A stretch of DNA of 64,000 nucleotides, from assembly GCA_014377425.1 (NCBI GenBank), contig JACMPQ010000068.1, positions 38,462 to 102,461 of the forward strand. Direction: 5' to 3'. A program made the translations under genes and the position numbers. The notes under the pieces are model-generated. The model had not been told where the DNA came from. It did not search any database and saw only the letters and a list, made by a program, of their open reading frames with translations. This stretch comes from Microbacteriaceae bacterium (lineage in GTDB: Bacteria > Actinomycetota > Actinomycetes > Actinomycetales > Microbacteriaceae). This document shows positions 8,401 to 18,662 of the stretch, piece after piece (the stretch's first letter is position 1; every line of letters begins with the position of its first letter).

Positions 8401-10812
8401 CTATCCGCTGGGTTTTGCTAGCCCCTGTCGCTCCCGCCACAGCCTGATCCCCCCGTTCGGTTCGGAGGTGACCAACACGAGCCCGTCGCGGTCTGTGCGG
8501 GCCACAGCGGTAGACGAATCCGCCAAAATTCGCAGCAATTTTGCGTTCGGATGTCCATAATTATTATCGATCCCGACACCGATTAACCCCACCCGGGCCT
8601 GTAGTTGCGCGTAAAGCCGTGCGCTCTGATCCGCGGATCCGTGGTGGGCTACCTTCACCACGTCGACTGCGGTGACTCCGAGCGTGAGCAGTCGCCTCTG
8701 TGACTCCTCACCCAGATCGCCGAGGAACAGGGCGCTGAGACATCCGGAACGACACGGGCCGACCCCGGCGAAGGAAACAATCACACTCGCCGGGTTTCCG
8801 GGCGCGACGCCGCGGAGCGGATTCGGCGGCCAGAGCACGCGCCAGCGCAGTTCACCGAGCGTGCCTGACAGCCCCGGCGCACCGAGGTGAACCGCACTCC
8901 CGCCGCTGCGCACTCGTGAGCTGATGCGATTGTCATCGGCCCCCGCTGCCGGCCCGATGATGGTCTCGCCGACGCGTCCCACCACCGCAGCAACGCCCCC
9001 GACGTGGTCGAGGTCGTAGTGCGTGAGAATAAGTAGGTCGATGCGGTCGACACCGAGCGATTTTAGGCAGCGGGTGAGCCGTTCGGGGTTCGGGCCGGTG
9101 TCAATGAGCGCGATTTTGCCGCGGCTTTGAATGAGCACGGCGTCCCCCTGCCCGATGTCGCAAAGGGCGTATTGCCAATCGCCTGTCCGCGTCAGACCCG
9201 TGTGCAGTGCTCCACCGGCAACGACGCCACTGTGACCCACGATCAGCACTACGAGAGTGCCAAAGATGGTGCGTCGCAGGCGTGGCGTCATGCCGGTGGC
9301 CAATAGCAACACGAGCACCAAAATGGTGAGCGCCGCAAGCAACAGCAAACCGCCGATCCCTGCCAACCAGGGTAATTGGTTGCCGGGAAGCCCACTCATA
9401 ACGGTCGCCACGGCCGCGATCCAGGCGGATGGCACCCAGGCAAGGTGGGCGAGCGCTAGTCCCAACCACGGCCACCACGGCACGATCAGGCACGATCCGA
9501 GTCCGAGTACCGTTGCCACCGGTGCCGCAAGCCCGGCCAAAATGTTGGCCAACAGCCCGTAGCTCGAAATAGTCGGATTTAGCAGAATGATTACCGGCTG
9601 ACAGGCCAGTTGAGCCGCTAACGGCACCGAGATGACTAATGCGATCGGCCGCGGTAACCAGCGTGCCAGTGCTGCGGCCAGTGGGCCGGAAAGCACCAAC
9701 AGGCCGCCGGTAGCCAGTACCGACAACACAAAACCGTATTCTCGTGACAACCAGGGATCGGTCACCAGCAGCACCAACACCGCCAGCGAGAGCACCGGAA
9801 CCCCCTGGGTGGGTCGCCCGGTGGAAAGACACAGCAGCACAAGCGTGGCCATCGCCGCCGCCCGCAGCACGCTGGGCTCCGGTGTGACCAGCAACACGAA
9901 GCCGATGAGCACGGCAATCGAGACCGCAATGCGGGACCGGCGCCGTAGCCCCGCGAATGCTCCACCGACCATGACCAAGCCAACTACCACCGCGCAATTA
10001 GCTCCAGACACCGCGGTCAGGTGACTCAGCGAACTCGCCTTCATCGCGTCGTCGAGCCGCGTCGACACCGCGCTTGTATCGCCGATAGCCAGCCCGGGAA
10101 GAAGCGTGCCGCCGTCACCGGGGAGGGTGGCGGCCGTGACACGAAACGACGACCGAAGCTGATTTGCCCAGTTGAGCCAGGCCGGCGGGGGTCGAACCAC
10201 CTGCGGTGGGCGGGTCGTAAAGAACAGGAAGGCGGTCGAGTCCTCCGCTGCGGTGGCTTTGAGCCGGCCGACGAGGGAGATCGTTGCGCCGATCCCTGCA
10301 CTGCTCCTGGTGCTGTTGCGCGCACTGGGTTCCCCTTGGCCCGCTTCCCGGAACACCCGCACCGGAACTCTCACCACCCGTTGTGCCGCTCCAATTCGGG
10401 TGTTGACAATTGTTGCGGTGAACGACCGGTTGCTGGCAAAAACGGTCTGGGTAGTCGTCGCCGTCGCTACGACGAAGCGGCCAGCGCGCGCCGCCTCTAA
10501 AAACGCCGATGGTCGCCGTGTGTCAGTGTGCGTCGCCGCTGCACTCAACACCACCGCCGCCGCGCAACAACTCAGCGTCAGCATTGCCACGATCACCCGC
10601 CACCGATGCGTGAGAACTGCGTGGCCCGTTCGGGAGCAGAGCACCCAGCCGCCGAGTGCGAGGACCGTCGTGGCCCATGCACCAACCGTGAACGGTACCA
10701 AGAGCTCGGGAACAGCGATCCCGCAGGCAGCAGCAGCCCACGCAACCGTTGCAGGGATGGCAAGTCTGAGGTCGGGGGCCACGCGCGACTCCCCCAAGCG
10801 AACAGCGGTCAC
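8401..10812 (-). CDS. comEC: ComEC/Rec2 competence channel protein
   Basis: 803 residues. After N-terminal hydrophobic segments and an OB-like DUF4131 region comes the Competence domain with many membrane helices (for example HLTAVSGANCAVVVGLVMV). The C-terminus is a metallo-beta-lactamase domain with ILTHYDLDHVGG (the HxDxDH metal motif) and KVAHHGSADQS. ComEC translocates one DNA strand through the membrane during natural transformation. The ATG overlaps the comEA stop by 4 nt. The MBL motif is intact, which argues for a working protein. Confidence 0.93.
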   Translation of the reverse strand: MTAVRLGESRVAPDLRLAIPATVAWAAAACGIAVPELLVPFTVGAWATTVLALGGWVLCSRTGHAVLTHRWRVIVAMLTLSCCAAAVVLSAAATHTDTRRPSAFLEAARAGRFVVATATTTQTVFASNRSFTATIVNTRIGAAQRVVRVPVRVFREAGQGEPSARNSTRSSAGIGATISLVGRLKATAAEDSTAFLFFTTRPPQVVRPPPAWLNWANQLRSSFRVTAATLPGDGGTLLPGLAIGDTSAVSTRLDDAMKASSLSHLTAVSGANCAVVVGLVMVGGAFAGLRRRSRIAVSIAVLIGFVLLVTPEPSVLRAAAMATLVLLCLSTGRPTQGVPVLSLAVLVLLVTDPWLSREYGFVLSVLATGGLLVLSGPLAAALARWLPRPIALVISVPLAAQLACQPVIILLNPTISSYGLLANILAGLAAPVATVLGLGSCLIVPWWPWLGLALAHLAWVPSAWIAAVATVMSGLPGNQLPWLAGIGGLLLLAALTILVLVLLLATGMTPRLRRTIFGTLVVLIVGHSGVVAGGALHTGLTRTGDWQYALCDIGQGDAVLIQSRGKIALIDTGPNPERLTRCLKSLGVDRIDLLILTHYDLDHVGGVAAVVGRVGETIIGPAAGADDNRISSRVRSGGSAVHLGAPGLSGTLGELRWRVLWPPNPLRGVAPGNPASVIVSFAGVGPCRSGCLSALFLGDLGEESQRRLLTLGVTAVDVVKVAHHGSADQSARLYAQLQARVGLIGVGIDNNYGHPNAKLLRILADSSTAVARTDRDGLVLVTSEPNGGIRLWRERQGLAKPSG

Positions 10813-11558
10813 AGGGTGACTCGATCCTTGAGCTGGGCGAAAGTTTTTTCGCCGATACCGCCCACACTCAACAGATCTTCGAGCGAACTGAAGCGGCCGT
10901 TTTTCTTTCGCCAGTCGAGGATGTCTTTGGCCGTCGCCGGACCCACTCCCGGGAGGGTGTCGAGCGCGGCCGCATCCGCCGTGTTCAAATTGACCTTCGC
11001 CTCAGCCGACGCGTTGACATCGGAGTGCTGCGCCGGTGTGGATTGCCCGATGACCGTAACCACGATTTGCTCCCCATCGGAGAGCAACCGGGCCAGATTT
11101 AGGGGTGCCTGATCGGCGTCGGCCGCAAAGCCCCCGGCGGCTGCAACCGCGTCAATCGCTCGGGATCCAGCGCGCAGCTGGTACAGCCCCGGACGATTCA
11201 CGGCTCCGACAAGGTGGACGTAAATCTGCGCCGAGTCCGGACTGGCCGAGTTAACCTTGCCCGCGCTCGAAGCGGCGTCGGCGGCGGGCGCAAAGGAGCC
11301 GGCGCCAGCGTCGGGTGCCGGGGCCGCAGCATCCGAGCCAAACGTATCCGCCCCGACCGCACCCCCGCCATCCGCTCCAGATCCGGATTCAGAACGGATG
11401 CTCGGGGGCGCAGCAACCCGTTCCGTCGACCCGCCACCACCGAACAGATACACCGCCACGGCCACTGCCGCGCCAAAGATCACCAGCACGACCGCAGCAC
11501 CTAACCCGACGCGCAGGCGCGACCGTGGGGCCGGCACAATGCGGGGTGAATCGCTCAT
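10809..11558 (-). CDS. comEA: ComEA-type DNA-binding competence protein
   Basis: 249 residues. A membrane anchor lies near residues 15-42 (GLGAAVVLVIFGAAVAVAVY), followed by an Ala/Gly/Asp-rich periplasmic-type linker, an SLBB domain (HLVGAVNRPGLYQLRAG) and a C-terminal helix-hairpin-helix pair (VNLNTADAAALDTLPGVGP, then SVGGIGEKTFAQLKDRV). ComEA binds incoming double-stranded DNA outside the membrane and feeds ComEC. It overlaps comEC by 4 nt, so the two are coupled. Confidence 0.93.
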   Translation of the reverse strand: MSDSPRIVPAPRSRLRVGLGAAVVLVIFGAAVAVAVYLFGGGGSTERVAAPPSIRSESGSGADGGGAVGADTFGSDAAAPAPDAGAGSFAPAADAASSAGKVNSASPDSAQIYVHLVGAVNRPGLYQLRAGSRAIDAVAAAGGFAADADQAPLNLARLLSDGEQIVVTVIGQSTPAQHSDVNASAEAKVNLNTADAAALDTLPGVGPATAKDILDWRKKNGRFSSLEDLLSVGGIGEKTFAQLKDRVTL

Positions 11559-11653
11559 GCCTACACGCTAGGAAACCGTTGCCCGCTGAAACGCGACTTC
11601 CAAGCTTGCGTCATCCCTCCCGAACACCCCCCGCTGGGGAGGAAGAGAGTCTT

Positions 11654-14224
11654 CTAGCCGCGCACCACCAGGTTCACCAGTCGCGGGGCACGTACGACAA
11701 CCGTGACGATCTCACCCCCGCCAATGGTGCGCTTGATCGCGACCGATGCCCGGGCAAGAGCCTCCAGCTCTTCCTGGCTGATCTTGGGGTTGACCTCGAG
11801 CTTGTCGCGCACCTTGCCGTTGACTTGGAAGACGGCGGTCACCGACTCCTCGACCAACAGCAGTGGGTCGGCTTTGCGCCAGCCGAAGTGGGCGATCGGT
11901 GCCGGGTAGCCGAGCATCTCCCACATTTCCTCGGCGAGGTACGGGGCAAACAGGCTGAGCCCGAGGGCCACGGTCTCGGTAGCTTCGCGCACGGCGGCGT
12001 CCGCGCCCCCCGCACCGGAATCGATCACCTTTCGAGTGGCGTTGACAAGCTCCATCACGCGCGCCACGACAACGTTGAATTTGAAGGCTTCGATGAGCCC
12101 CGGCGCATCGGCGAGGAATCGGTGGGTGACCCGGCGTAGCGCACGATCGCCGGTGTCCCAGCGCACTTCGGGAACGCTCGTCACGTCTCCTGCAAGACGC
12201 CAGGCTCGGGCGAGGAAGCGGGCGGAGCCCGCCGGCGAGACCGACGCCCAGTCGATGTCATCTTCCGGGGGCCCGGCGAAAGCCATCGTGAGGCGAACCG
12301 CGTCGACGCCATGCTCGTCGAGCTGATCGCTGAGGCGCACCAGGTTGCCCTTGCTCTTGCTCATGGCCGAACCATCCATCAGCACCATGCCCTGGTTGAG
12401 CAGCGCGCTGAACGGCTCGGTGAAGTTGACGTAACCGAGGTCGAACAGCACCTTGGTAATGAATCGGGCGTAGAGCAGGTGCAAAATCGCATGGGTCACG
12501 CCGCCGACATACTGGTCGACCGGAGCCCACTTGTCAGCCTCCTTCGGGTCAAACGCCCGGGTGTCGTCGTTGGGGTTCAAGAAGCGCAAAAAGTACCAGG
12601 AGCTGTCGACGAAGGTGTCCATGGTGTCGGGGTCGCGGCGGGCCGGCTCGCCGTTGCGCGGGTCGGGAATGTTGACCCAGTCCTCGGCAGCTCCCAGCGG
12701 TGAGGAGCCCTTTGGCTTCAGATCCAGCCCCTCAGTGGGCGGCAGGACCACGGGCAGCTGATCCTCCGGGACCGGAATCAACGCGCCATCCGCCCCATGA
12801 ATGATCGGGATGGGGGTGCCCCAGTAGCGCTGGCGGCTTATCAGCCAGTCGCGCAAGCGATAGTTTTTAGCCGAGCGACCCGTTCCGGCCTCGGTGAGGC
12901 GTTCAACGATGCGCCTAATCGCGTTGGATTTACTCAGACCGTCGAGCAACTCCGAATTCATGAGGCGCCCCTCGCCCACCAGCGCAACGCCGGTTGCGGC
13001 CGGGTCGAGCGGTGGCAGTTCGTCCGGCAAAACCGGGTTGCCATCGGCATCGAGCGGGATGACCGGAATCGCACCGGTCGCGAGCGAATTGGTGTCGACA
13101 ACCACGCGCACCGGCAAATCGAATTTGCGGGCGAAGTCGAGGTCGCGTTGGTCGTGTGCGGGAACGGCCATAATCGCGCCGTGGCCGTAGTCGGCCAGAA
13201 CGTAATCGGATGCCCAGATGGGAAGGCGCTCGCCGTTAACCGGGTTGATCGCAAATCGGCCGAGCGGCACGCCGGTCTTCGGGCGAGTGGCATCCTGGCG
13301 GTCAATCTCGCTGGTTTTCTGGGTCTGCACGAGGTAGGCGGCAAAATCGGCCGCGATTTCGGGGCTCGCGTCGGCGACGAGTTCGGCGGCAAGCTCAGAA
13401 TCCGGGGCGACCACCATGAAGGTGACGCCGTATAGCGTGTCCGGGCGGGTCGTGAATACGGTGACGCGAGCCTCGCGGCCCCCGATCACGAAGTCCACAT
13501 CGGCACCGATGGAGCGACCAATCCAGTTGCGCTGCATGCTGAGCACCTTTGCCGGCCAGCTGCCCTCGAGTTGGTTGAGGTCATCGAGCAGGCGGTCGGC
13601 GTAGTCGGTGATCTTCAGATACCACTGGGTGAGCTTCTTCTTCACCACGACCGCGCCGCTGCGCTCGGAGGTGCCGTCGGCTAAAACCTGCTCGTTGGCC
13701 AGCACCGTTTGGTCTACCGGATCCCAATTGACCCAGCTGTCTTTGCGGTACGCCAAACCTTTTTCGTACATTTTCAGGAACAGCCACTGGTTCCACTTGT
13801 AGTACTCGGGGTCGCTCGTGTGCAGCACACGCTCCCAGTCGAAGGCCGCGGCGTAGCGCTTCATGGTGCGCTTCTGCTGATCGATGTTGTCGTAGGTCCA
13901 GCCGCGCGGGTCGATTCCGCGCTTAATGGCGGCGTTCTCGGCGGGCAGGCCGAAGGAGTCCCAGCCGATCGGATGCAGTACGTTGAATCCCTGCTGGCGC
14001 CAGTAGCGCGCAATTACATCTCCGAGGGCGTAGGCCTCGGCGTGCCCCATGTGCAGGTCGCCGGAGGGATACGGAAACATGTCAAGCACATATTTGCGCG
14101 GGCGATTGTCATCAAGGTCGCTCGTGCTAAATGGTTTCAACTCCTCCCAGCGGGGCAACCACTTGTCTTGGATCTCGGTGACGTTGTAGCCGGGGGCGTC
14201 ATCGCGGTCTTGTTCGTAAGCCAT
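11654..14224 (-). CDS. leuS: Leucyl-tRNA synthetase
   Basis: An 856-residue class I synthetase. The HIGH-type motif is [17 protein letters not shown], the CP1 editing domain contains [14 protein letters not shown], and the KMSKS loop is AMSKSKGN. The start MAYEQDRDD at 14224 is chosen; the frame stays open for 43 more codons but these look non-conserved and lie in the upstream gap. It charges tRNA-Leu in the cytoplasm. No T-box or other leader could be recognised in the 213-bp upstream gap. Confidence 0.97.
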   Translation of the reverse strand: MAYEQDRDDAPGYNVTEIQDKWLPRWEELKPFSTSDLDDNRPRKYVLDMFPYPSGDLHMGHAEAYALGDVIARYWRQQGFNVLHPIGWDSFGLPAENAAIKRGIDPRGWTYDNIDQQKRTMKRYAAAFDWERVLHTSDPEYYKWNQWLFLKMYEKGLAYRKDSWVNWDPVDQTVLANEQVLADGTSERSGAVVVKKKLTQWYLKITDYADRLLDDLNQLEGSWPAKVLSMQRNWIGRSIGADVDFVIGGREARVTVFTTRPDTLYGVTFMVVAPDSELAAELVADASPEIAADFAAYLVQTQKTSEIDRQDATRPKTGVPLGRFAINPVNGERLPIWASDYVLADYGHGAIMAVPAHDQRDLDFARKFDLPVRVVVDTNSLATGAIPVIPLDADGNPVLPDELPPLDPAATGVALVGEGRLMNSELLDGLSKSNAIRRIVERLTEAGTGRSAKNYRLRDWLISRQRYWGTPIPIIHGADGALIPVPEDQLPVVLPPTEGLDLKPKGSSPLGAAEDWVNIPDPRNGEPARRDPDTMDTFVDSSWYFLRFLNPNDDTRAFDPKEADKWAPVDQYVGGVTHAILHLLYARFITKVLFDLGYVNFTEPFSALLNQGMVLMDGSAMSKSKGNLVRLSDQLDEHGVDAVRLTMAFAGPPEDDIDWASVSPAGSARFLARAWRLAGDVTSVPEVRWDTGDRALRRVTHRFLADAPGLIEAFKFNVVVARVMELVNATRKVIDSGAGGADAAVREATETVALGLSLFAPYLAEEMWEMLGYPAPIAHFGWRKADPLLLVEESVTAVFQVNGKVRDKLEVNPKISQEELEALARASVAIKRTIGGGEIVTVVVRAPRLVNLVVRG

Positions 14225-14437
14225 GGTGCTCTCATTCGGTGCGAGGGAGTTTGGTGCGAAATGTTTTGCTGCAAAATCGCTTCGGTGCCAAAGCTGTGGT
14301 GGAGCGGTCGGTGCTCGGTGTGATCGACGGGTGCGCGGGCGCTGAGGCTCCACTGCAACCTGTCAAGGTTACTCGCCCCGATGCCCCTGCTCCACGCTCA
14401 AACGGAGCTTGCGGCATCTGGCGGGGGCGGGGCCCAA

Positions 14438-16075
14438 CTAGTGGGCGCCGAGAACCGACAGAAGCACCGCCGCCTTGAGCCCCACTTCGGCGAGCTCCTC
14501 ATGCGGAACGCTCGATGCCGTGATGCCCCCGCCACTACCGATCGTCGCACCGTGGGCATCCAGCACAATGCTGCGAATCACCATCGCCAAATCGATGCTG
14601 CCGTCCACGCCAAAATAGCCGAATGCGCCGGCATAGATTCCGCGCGGTGCCTGCTCGAGCGCGCTCAGAATCTGGGTTGCCCGCAACTTGGGCGCCCCGG
14701 TCATCGACCCGGCCGGAAAGCAGGCCTCAACCGCGTCGATCGGATGCCGCCCGGCCGCAAGCTGACCGCGCACCGTGCTCACCAGCTGATGCACCTGCGC
14801 ATAACTTTCTACGGCCAACAGAACCGGCACGCGCACCGAACCAACCTCACTCACTCGGGCGATGTCGTTGCGCATGAGGTCAACAATCATCAGGTTTTCG
14901 GCCCGTTCCTTCTCGCTGGCCAGCAACTCTTCGTGAAGGCGGCGATCATCTTCGGCGGTATTTCCGCGCGGGCGGGTTCCCTTTATCGGTTTGGATTCGA
15001 TCACCCCGCTCGCACTCACCGCAAGAAAGCGTTCCGGCGAAGAACTCAATAGCGACACCGCGCCGACGCGCAGAAATCCTCCGTGGTGGGTGGGGCTGGC
15101 CGCGCGCAACGCCGCATAGACCTGAACGGGGTCGAATTTGCCGGGGACCTGCGCAGAATTCGTAAGACAGAGCTGGTAGGCCTCACCCTCCACGATCGCA
15201 TCCTGGCAGCGGGCGATGAGTTCAAGGTATTCCTGGTCGGTGTTGCGCCAATGAACTGTCGTGGTGGGCAAGGAAGCGGGTTCACGCAGTGTGGTGGGCG
15301 AGGTAGGGAGAGCACTCATCGCGGCGCGCTCTGGCAGCGCTACTGCGCCCGCCAACCGGCGGATTAGGCCGTCTTTCCATAATCGCAACTCCGGAGTCCA
15401 GGCCGCCTCGGTCGACCCGGGAGACCCGGAGAAGTTCAGAGACCCGGAGAAGTTCAGAGACCCGGCGACAGTAGGCGACTCAGCGGGATTGAGAGACTCG
15501 GCGACGGCAGAAGACTCGACCTCAGCGGGAGCTACAGTGGCAATTAGCGACACGGTGCGCTTCTCGTGGTCGAACGCGATCAGTCGGTCACAGTAGATGA
15601 AGGCGGCATCCGGGTGACGCGTCGAGGCCCCCGAGGACGCAGAGATCCCGGACGTACCATGGAAGCGGGATGCCTCGCCGAGCGTTTGTCGGCCCACCTC
15701 GTACCCCAGCCAGCCGACCCAGCCGAGCGGACATCCGGTATCAAGCGCCGTGGCAACGCCTGTGAGATTGCCAACCGGACCGCCGGTGACGCTGTCATGC
15801 TCGCGGTCGAGTCGACACACCTCGATCGGTAACCGTGTGCGGAGAAAGTCCATCACCGTCATCTCAAGAACTTCTCCGGACGGCGACAGCTGTAGCCGTT
15901 TCGGACCAATCGCGCTAGCGGTGAGCGTGCCGGTGCCGAGATAACTCATGCCGGTGATGGCGGTTACGCCACCATCCAGCCAAAAGAACGTCTCGCTCTC
16001 GGCATAGATCAAGGCAAACACCGTTTCAGGGTCTACCCAGTTGCTCAAGACCGTGGTGAGGGTGCCGGGGCGCAT
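14438..16075 (-). CDS. pabB: Aminodeoxychorismate synthase component I
   Basis: A 545-residue chorismate-binding enzyme. It shows SKPIKGTRPRGNTAEDDR (the PIKGT motif, with the Lys nucleophile of PabB-type enzymes) and CFPAGSMTGAPK, and MIVDLMRNDIARVS. With a glutamine amidotransferase it turns chorismate into 4-amino-4-deoxychorismate for folate. A low-complexity insert near residues 180-222 contains two exact 18-bp repeats encoding LNFSGS. It diverges from pabC with only 11 bp between the start codons. No pabA lies nearby in the window. Confidence 0.93.
   Translation of the reverse strand: MRPGTLTTVLSNWVDPETVFALIYAESETFFWLDGGVTAITGMSYLGTGTLTASAIGPKRLQLSPSGEVLEMTVMDFLRTRLPIEVCRLDREHDSVTGGPVGNLTGVATALDTGCPLGWVGWLGYEVGRQTLGEASRFHGTSGISASSGASTRHPDAAFIYCDRLIAFDHEKRTVSLIATVAPAEVESSAVAESLNPAESPTVAGSLNFSGSLNFSGSPGSTEAAWTPELRLWKDGLIRRLAGAVALPERAAMSALPTSPTTLREPASLPTTTVHWRNTDQEYLELIARCQDAIVEGEAYQLCLTNSAQVPGKFDPVQVYAALRAASPTHHGGFLRVGAVSLLSSSPERFLAVSASGVIESKPIKGTRPRGNTAEDDRRLHEELLASEKERAENLMIVDLMRNDIARVSEVGSVRVPVLLAVESYAQVHQLVSTVRGQLAAGRHPIDAVEACFPAGSMTGAPKLRATQILSALEQAPRGIYAGAFGYFGVDGSIDLAMVIRSIVLDAHGATIGSGGGITASSVPHEELAEVGLKAAVLLSVLGAH
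15423..15468. repeat. 18-bp tandem repeat inside pabB
   Basis: Two exact copies of GACCCGGAGAAGTTCAGA and a third partial copy lie in frame within the variable linker of PabB. Confidence 0.85.
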
Positions 16076-16087
16076 ACCCTAACCCTA
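16075..16087. promoter_or_regulatory. Overlapping divergent leaderless promoters of pabB and pabC
   Basis: The 11 bp between the two start codons read ACCCTAACCCT. For pabC, TACCCT (16075-16080) lies 6 nt before the ATG at 16087. For pabB, TAGGGT on the minus strand (16082-16087) lies 6 nt before its ATG at 16075. Each -10 box overlaps the start codon of the opposite gene, so the two promoters could not be melted at the same time. Confidence 0.6.
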
Positions 16088-16929
16088 TGAGTTCATTGGC
16101 ACAGGTTAGCCCGGCCCGGTGGTTGTGGCGGGGCTCCGAACTGCAGCAGGTCGAGAATGGCTGGCAGACGGATGACACGGTGCTCGCCGCCGACTCGTGG
16201 CTGGTAACCGACGGCCGCGTGCGCGCCCTCGAGCTTCACCGCGAACGCTTTGTTGCCGCCTGCCTAATTCCCCGCCTCAACGATCCGAAGCTTTTGCCCG
16301 ATCCGGTGCACCTCGCCGAATTCTGGGCGGCCATGACCGCGGCCCTTCCGATCCACGGCGACTGGTTTCCGAAGGTGGAGTTGCTTCGATCTCAAAAAGG
16401 CGGCGCCGCGGAGTTGATCTACGTGCTTCGATCGGCACCGAAGCGCACGCGCTCCGTGGTAGTCACAAGTCACCTGGGCGCTGATCCGCGCACGTTTCCG
16501 ACGGTGAAGGGCCCGGATTTGCTCGTATTGGCGGGGATTCGTGCGGCTGTCGCAGACCGCGTCGGGGCAGAGGAAGCGATCATTCTCTCCCCCGAGGGGT
16601 ACCTCGTAGAGGGCGCGTATTCGGCGCTCGTCTGGTGGCAGGGCAACGAACTGTGTGTGCCCCCGGCGGGATTTGCCCGCGTGGACAGCGTCACCTCAAG
16701 AGCGCTGGTAACGCTCGCTCAGGCGCTGGGGGTGTCGGTGCGCGAGGAGTCGGTGCGCCCGGGCGACCTCGCCGAGCGGGAGCTGTGGTCGTTGAGTGCG
16801 CTGCACGGCATCCGGATCGTTCGGGAATGGATTGGGGGCCCTCCGCTGGCTGAGCTCCCGGGACGCCTCGGCACCTGGCGGGCCCGACTCGACCGACTCG
16901 CACATCCCATGGTTACGCTTGCCAGATGA
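16087..16929 (+). CDS. pabC: Aminodeoxychorismate lyase (class IV aminotransferase)
   Basis: A 280-residue fold-type IV PLP enzyme with LELHRERF near the N-terminus, the lysine-bearing PTVKGPD segment and the E-G-Y-L-V-E-G-A-Y-S loop of branched-chain/ADC lyase proteins. Divergent pairing with pabB supports release of p-aminobenzoate and pyruvate in folate synthesis; the fold alone would also allow a branched-chain or D-amino-acid enzyme. The stop overlaps the next gene by 4 nt (ATGA). Confidence 0.82.
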   Translation: MSSLAQVSPARWLWRGSELQQVENGWQTDDTVLAADSWLVTDGRVRALELHRERFVAACLIPRLNDPKLLPDPVHLAEFWAAMTAALPIHGDWFPKVELLRSQKGGAAELIYVLRSAPKRTRSVVVTSHLGADPRTFPTVKGPDLLVLAGIRAAVADRVGAEEAIILSPEGYLVEGAYSALVWWQGNELCVPPAGFARVDSVTSRALVTLAQALGVSVREESVRPGDLAERELWSLSALHGIRIVREWIGGPPLAELPGRLGTWRARLDRLAHPMVTLAR

Positions 16930-17606
16930 TCGATCCACTGAATTGGATTCTCACCTTCGTTGGATCTGTTGACCCGGTGCTTCGAACGGCGATCGCCGGT
17001 GTCGGAATGGTTTTTGAGACGTCAATTTTGCTGGGGCTTCTGGTTCCGGGCGACACCATAGTGTTGGTAACCAGCACGGGGGTCACTTCTCTCCCACAAT
17101 ATTTTGTGCTGATTTTGGTGGTTATCGTGGGCTCACTCCTCGGTGAGAGCGTCGGGTTCGCGCTCGGTCGTTTTTTTGGCCCGCGCATTCGCGCCAGCCG
17201 GATCGGCGCTCGCCTCGGGGAACCCCATTGGATCCGAGCCGAAAACTATTTGGCCCGGCGGGGAGGACCGGCCGTGCTGATCTCACGCTTTTTGCCGGTG
17301 TTGCACTCATTGATTCCGGTGACCGTCGGAATGAGCAAAATGCGCTTTCGACAATTCATGGCGTGGACTCTTCCCGCCTGCGTAATTTGGGCGGTGAGCT
17401 ACGTCACGGTGGGAGCACTGGCCGCCGGGAGCTACCGCGCGGTTGAGGGTGAGCTCAAGGGCGCAGGCTACCTTTTTGCCGGGATCGTGCTGGCCTTTGT
17501 TGTTGTCGTGATCATCGTCAAGAAGCTGTTGCTGCGCCGAGAGACCCACCACATGCATGATCAGCAATCAGCGTCTGAGCAGAAGCCGGATGTACTCGGC
17601 AGCTGA
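16926..17606 (+). CDS. DedA/VTT family membrane protein
   Basis: A 226-residue DedA protein. ETSILLGLLVPGDT matches the E..F.P..P.E/D..L block, FFGPRIRASRIG and the arginine-containing SRFLPVLHSLIPVTVGMSKM match the F.[GY]R motif region, and about five hydrophobic helices follow. DedA proteins are linked to lipid-carrier scrambling and membrane-potential homeostasis. It overlaps pabC by ATGA, so they share a transcript. Confidence 0.88.
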   Translation: MIDPLNWILTFVGSVDPVLRTAIAGVGMVFETSILLGLLVPGDTIVLVTSTGVTSLPQYFVLILVVIVGSLLGESVGFALGRFFGPRIRASRIGARLGEPHWIRAENYLARRGGPAVLISRFLPVLHSLIPVTVGMSKMRFRQFMAWTLPACVIWAVSYVTVGALAAGSYRAVEGELKGAGYLFAGIVLAFVVVVIIVKKLLLRRETHHMHDQQSASEQKPDVLGS

Positions 17607-17683
17607 ACCGGGCACTACAAAGATGCCAAGCCGGCGGGCAAATTAGCTCGGCCGAATAGGACATATTGACGGTGCCAGACCAA

Positions 17684-17719
17684 ACAGAAGGGGAACGGAT
17701 GCCGCAGCATCCGCTCCCC
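17684..17719 (-). terminator. Terminator of the osmoprotectant transporter operon
   Basis: GGGGAACGGATGC (17690-17702) pairs with GCATCCGCTCCCC (17707-17719) with one mismatch and a 4-nt loop. On the minus strand the stem is followed by TTCTGTTTGG, a modest U-rich tail. The stem contains the over-used GGATGCC word in one arm and GCATCC in the other. Confidence 0.6.
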
Positions 17720-17738
17720 TCGCTAGCCATTGTGGTGA

Positions 17739-18662
17739 CTAGTTGAGGTCGTTTTCTTTCAGCCACTTGGTGGCAATGACGGCAGAAGATTTCTGCTCGT
17801 TCTTGCTCTCGGCATTGAGCGCCACGAATCCTTCGGCTGTCAGCTTGGCGTCGACCTTGTTCAAAATGTCTTGAGCCTTTTTGTCGACCTTGGTCGAAAC
17901 CACGGGGGCCACGTTGTCGGGGAAAAACAGCCCGTCGGGGTCTTTCAGGGCCATGAGGTTGTTTGAGACGATGTTGGGGTCGGCCGTGTACACATTGGCC
18001 AGTTGGATGGTGTTATCCACCAGCGCCTTGACGGTGAGCGGCCCGCCGCTGTCTTGTACGGCGGTGAATCCCGCGGTGGCGATGCCGTACTTGCTCTTGA
18101 GCGCGCTCGGCCCGTAGGGTCGCGTTTCCAACTCGGCGTTTCCGCCAACGGTGATCGGCTCGGTCACGTTTTTGAGCGAAGCGATATCGGTGAGGTTGTA
18201 TTTCTTGGCGAACGCCTTGGTGACCGTCCAGGAGTTCTGATCGGATGCCGCCGCCGGGGTAAGCACGCTGAGGCCTGCCGGCAGCTTGGCCTTGAGGGCC
18301 GTAAATACGGCATCCTTGGTTCCGCCGGTGGCGGTCTTGTCCAGTGCCTGCAGCAGGCTCCCGATGTACTCCGGGAACACGTCTATCTTTCCCGATTCCA
18401 ACTGGGGTAGGTAAACCTCGCGCTGGCCGATTTGGAAGGTGCGCTCGACTTTATAGCCGCCCTTTTCGAGAGCCTGTGCGTAGATTTCGGCGACGATCTC
18501 GTTGGAGTAGTAGGCCTGTGATCCGACGACGAGCGAGGTTCCGCTCGCCTCAGACGACGGCTTTGCCTCGACGGGATTATTCGAGGAGCACCCTGAGAGG
18601 GCGATGACGGCCCCAACCGCGGCGGCGACAAGCGCAAGCCGGCCCTTATTGTGTTTGAACAT
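17739..18662 (-). CDS. Osmoprotectant ABC transporter substrate-binding lipoprotein
   Basis: 307 residues. A signal peptide with lipobox ALSGC (Cys near residue 25) anchors it outside the membrane. The mature domain is OpuBC/ProX/OsmF type: VVGSQAYYSNEIVAEIYAQA, GKIDVFPEYIGSLLQAL and VYTADPNI. The family binds glycine betaine, choline or related quaternary amines. Last gene of a four-gene operon (ATPase, permease, permease, binding protein); its ATG overlaps the stop of the permease by 1 nt. Confidence 0.9.
   Translation of the reverse strand: MFKHNKGRLALVAAAVGAVIALSGCSSNNPVEAKPSSEASGTSLVVGSQAYYSNEIVAEIYAQALEKGGYKVERTFQIGQREVYLPQLESGKIDVFPEYIGSLLQALDKTATGGTKDAVFTALKAKLPAGLSVLTPAAASDQNSWTVTKAFAKKYNLTDIASLKNVTEPITVGGNAELETRPYGPSALKSKYGIATAGFTAVQDSGGPLTVKALVDNTIQLANVYTADPNIVSNNLMALKDPDGLFFPDNVAPVVSTKVDKKAQDILNKVDAKLTAEGFVALNAESKNEQKSSAVIATKWLKENDLN

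Noticed and set aside
14225..14353. 43-residue N-terminal extension of LeuS
   Set aside because: Not part of Leu[10 protein letters not shown] at 14224 is the usual actinobacterial start region.
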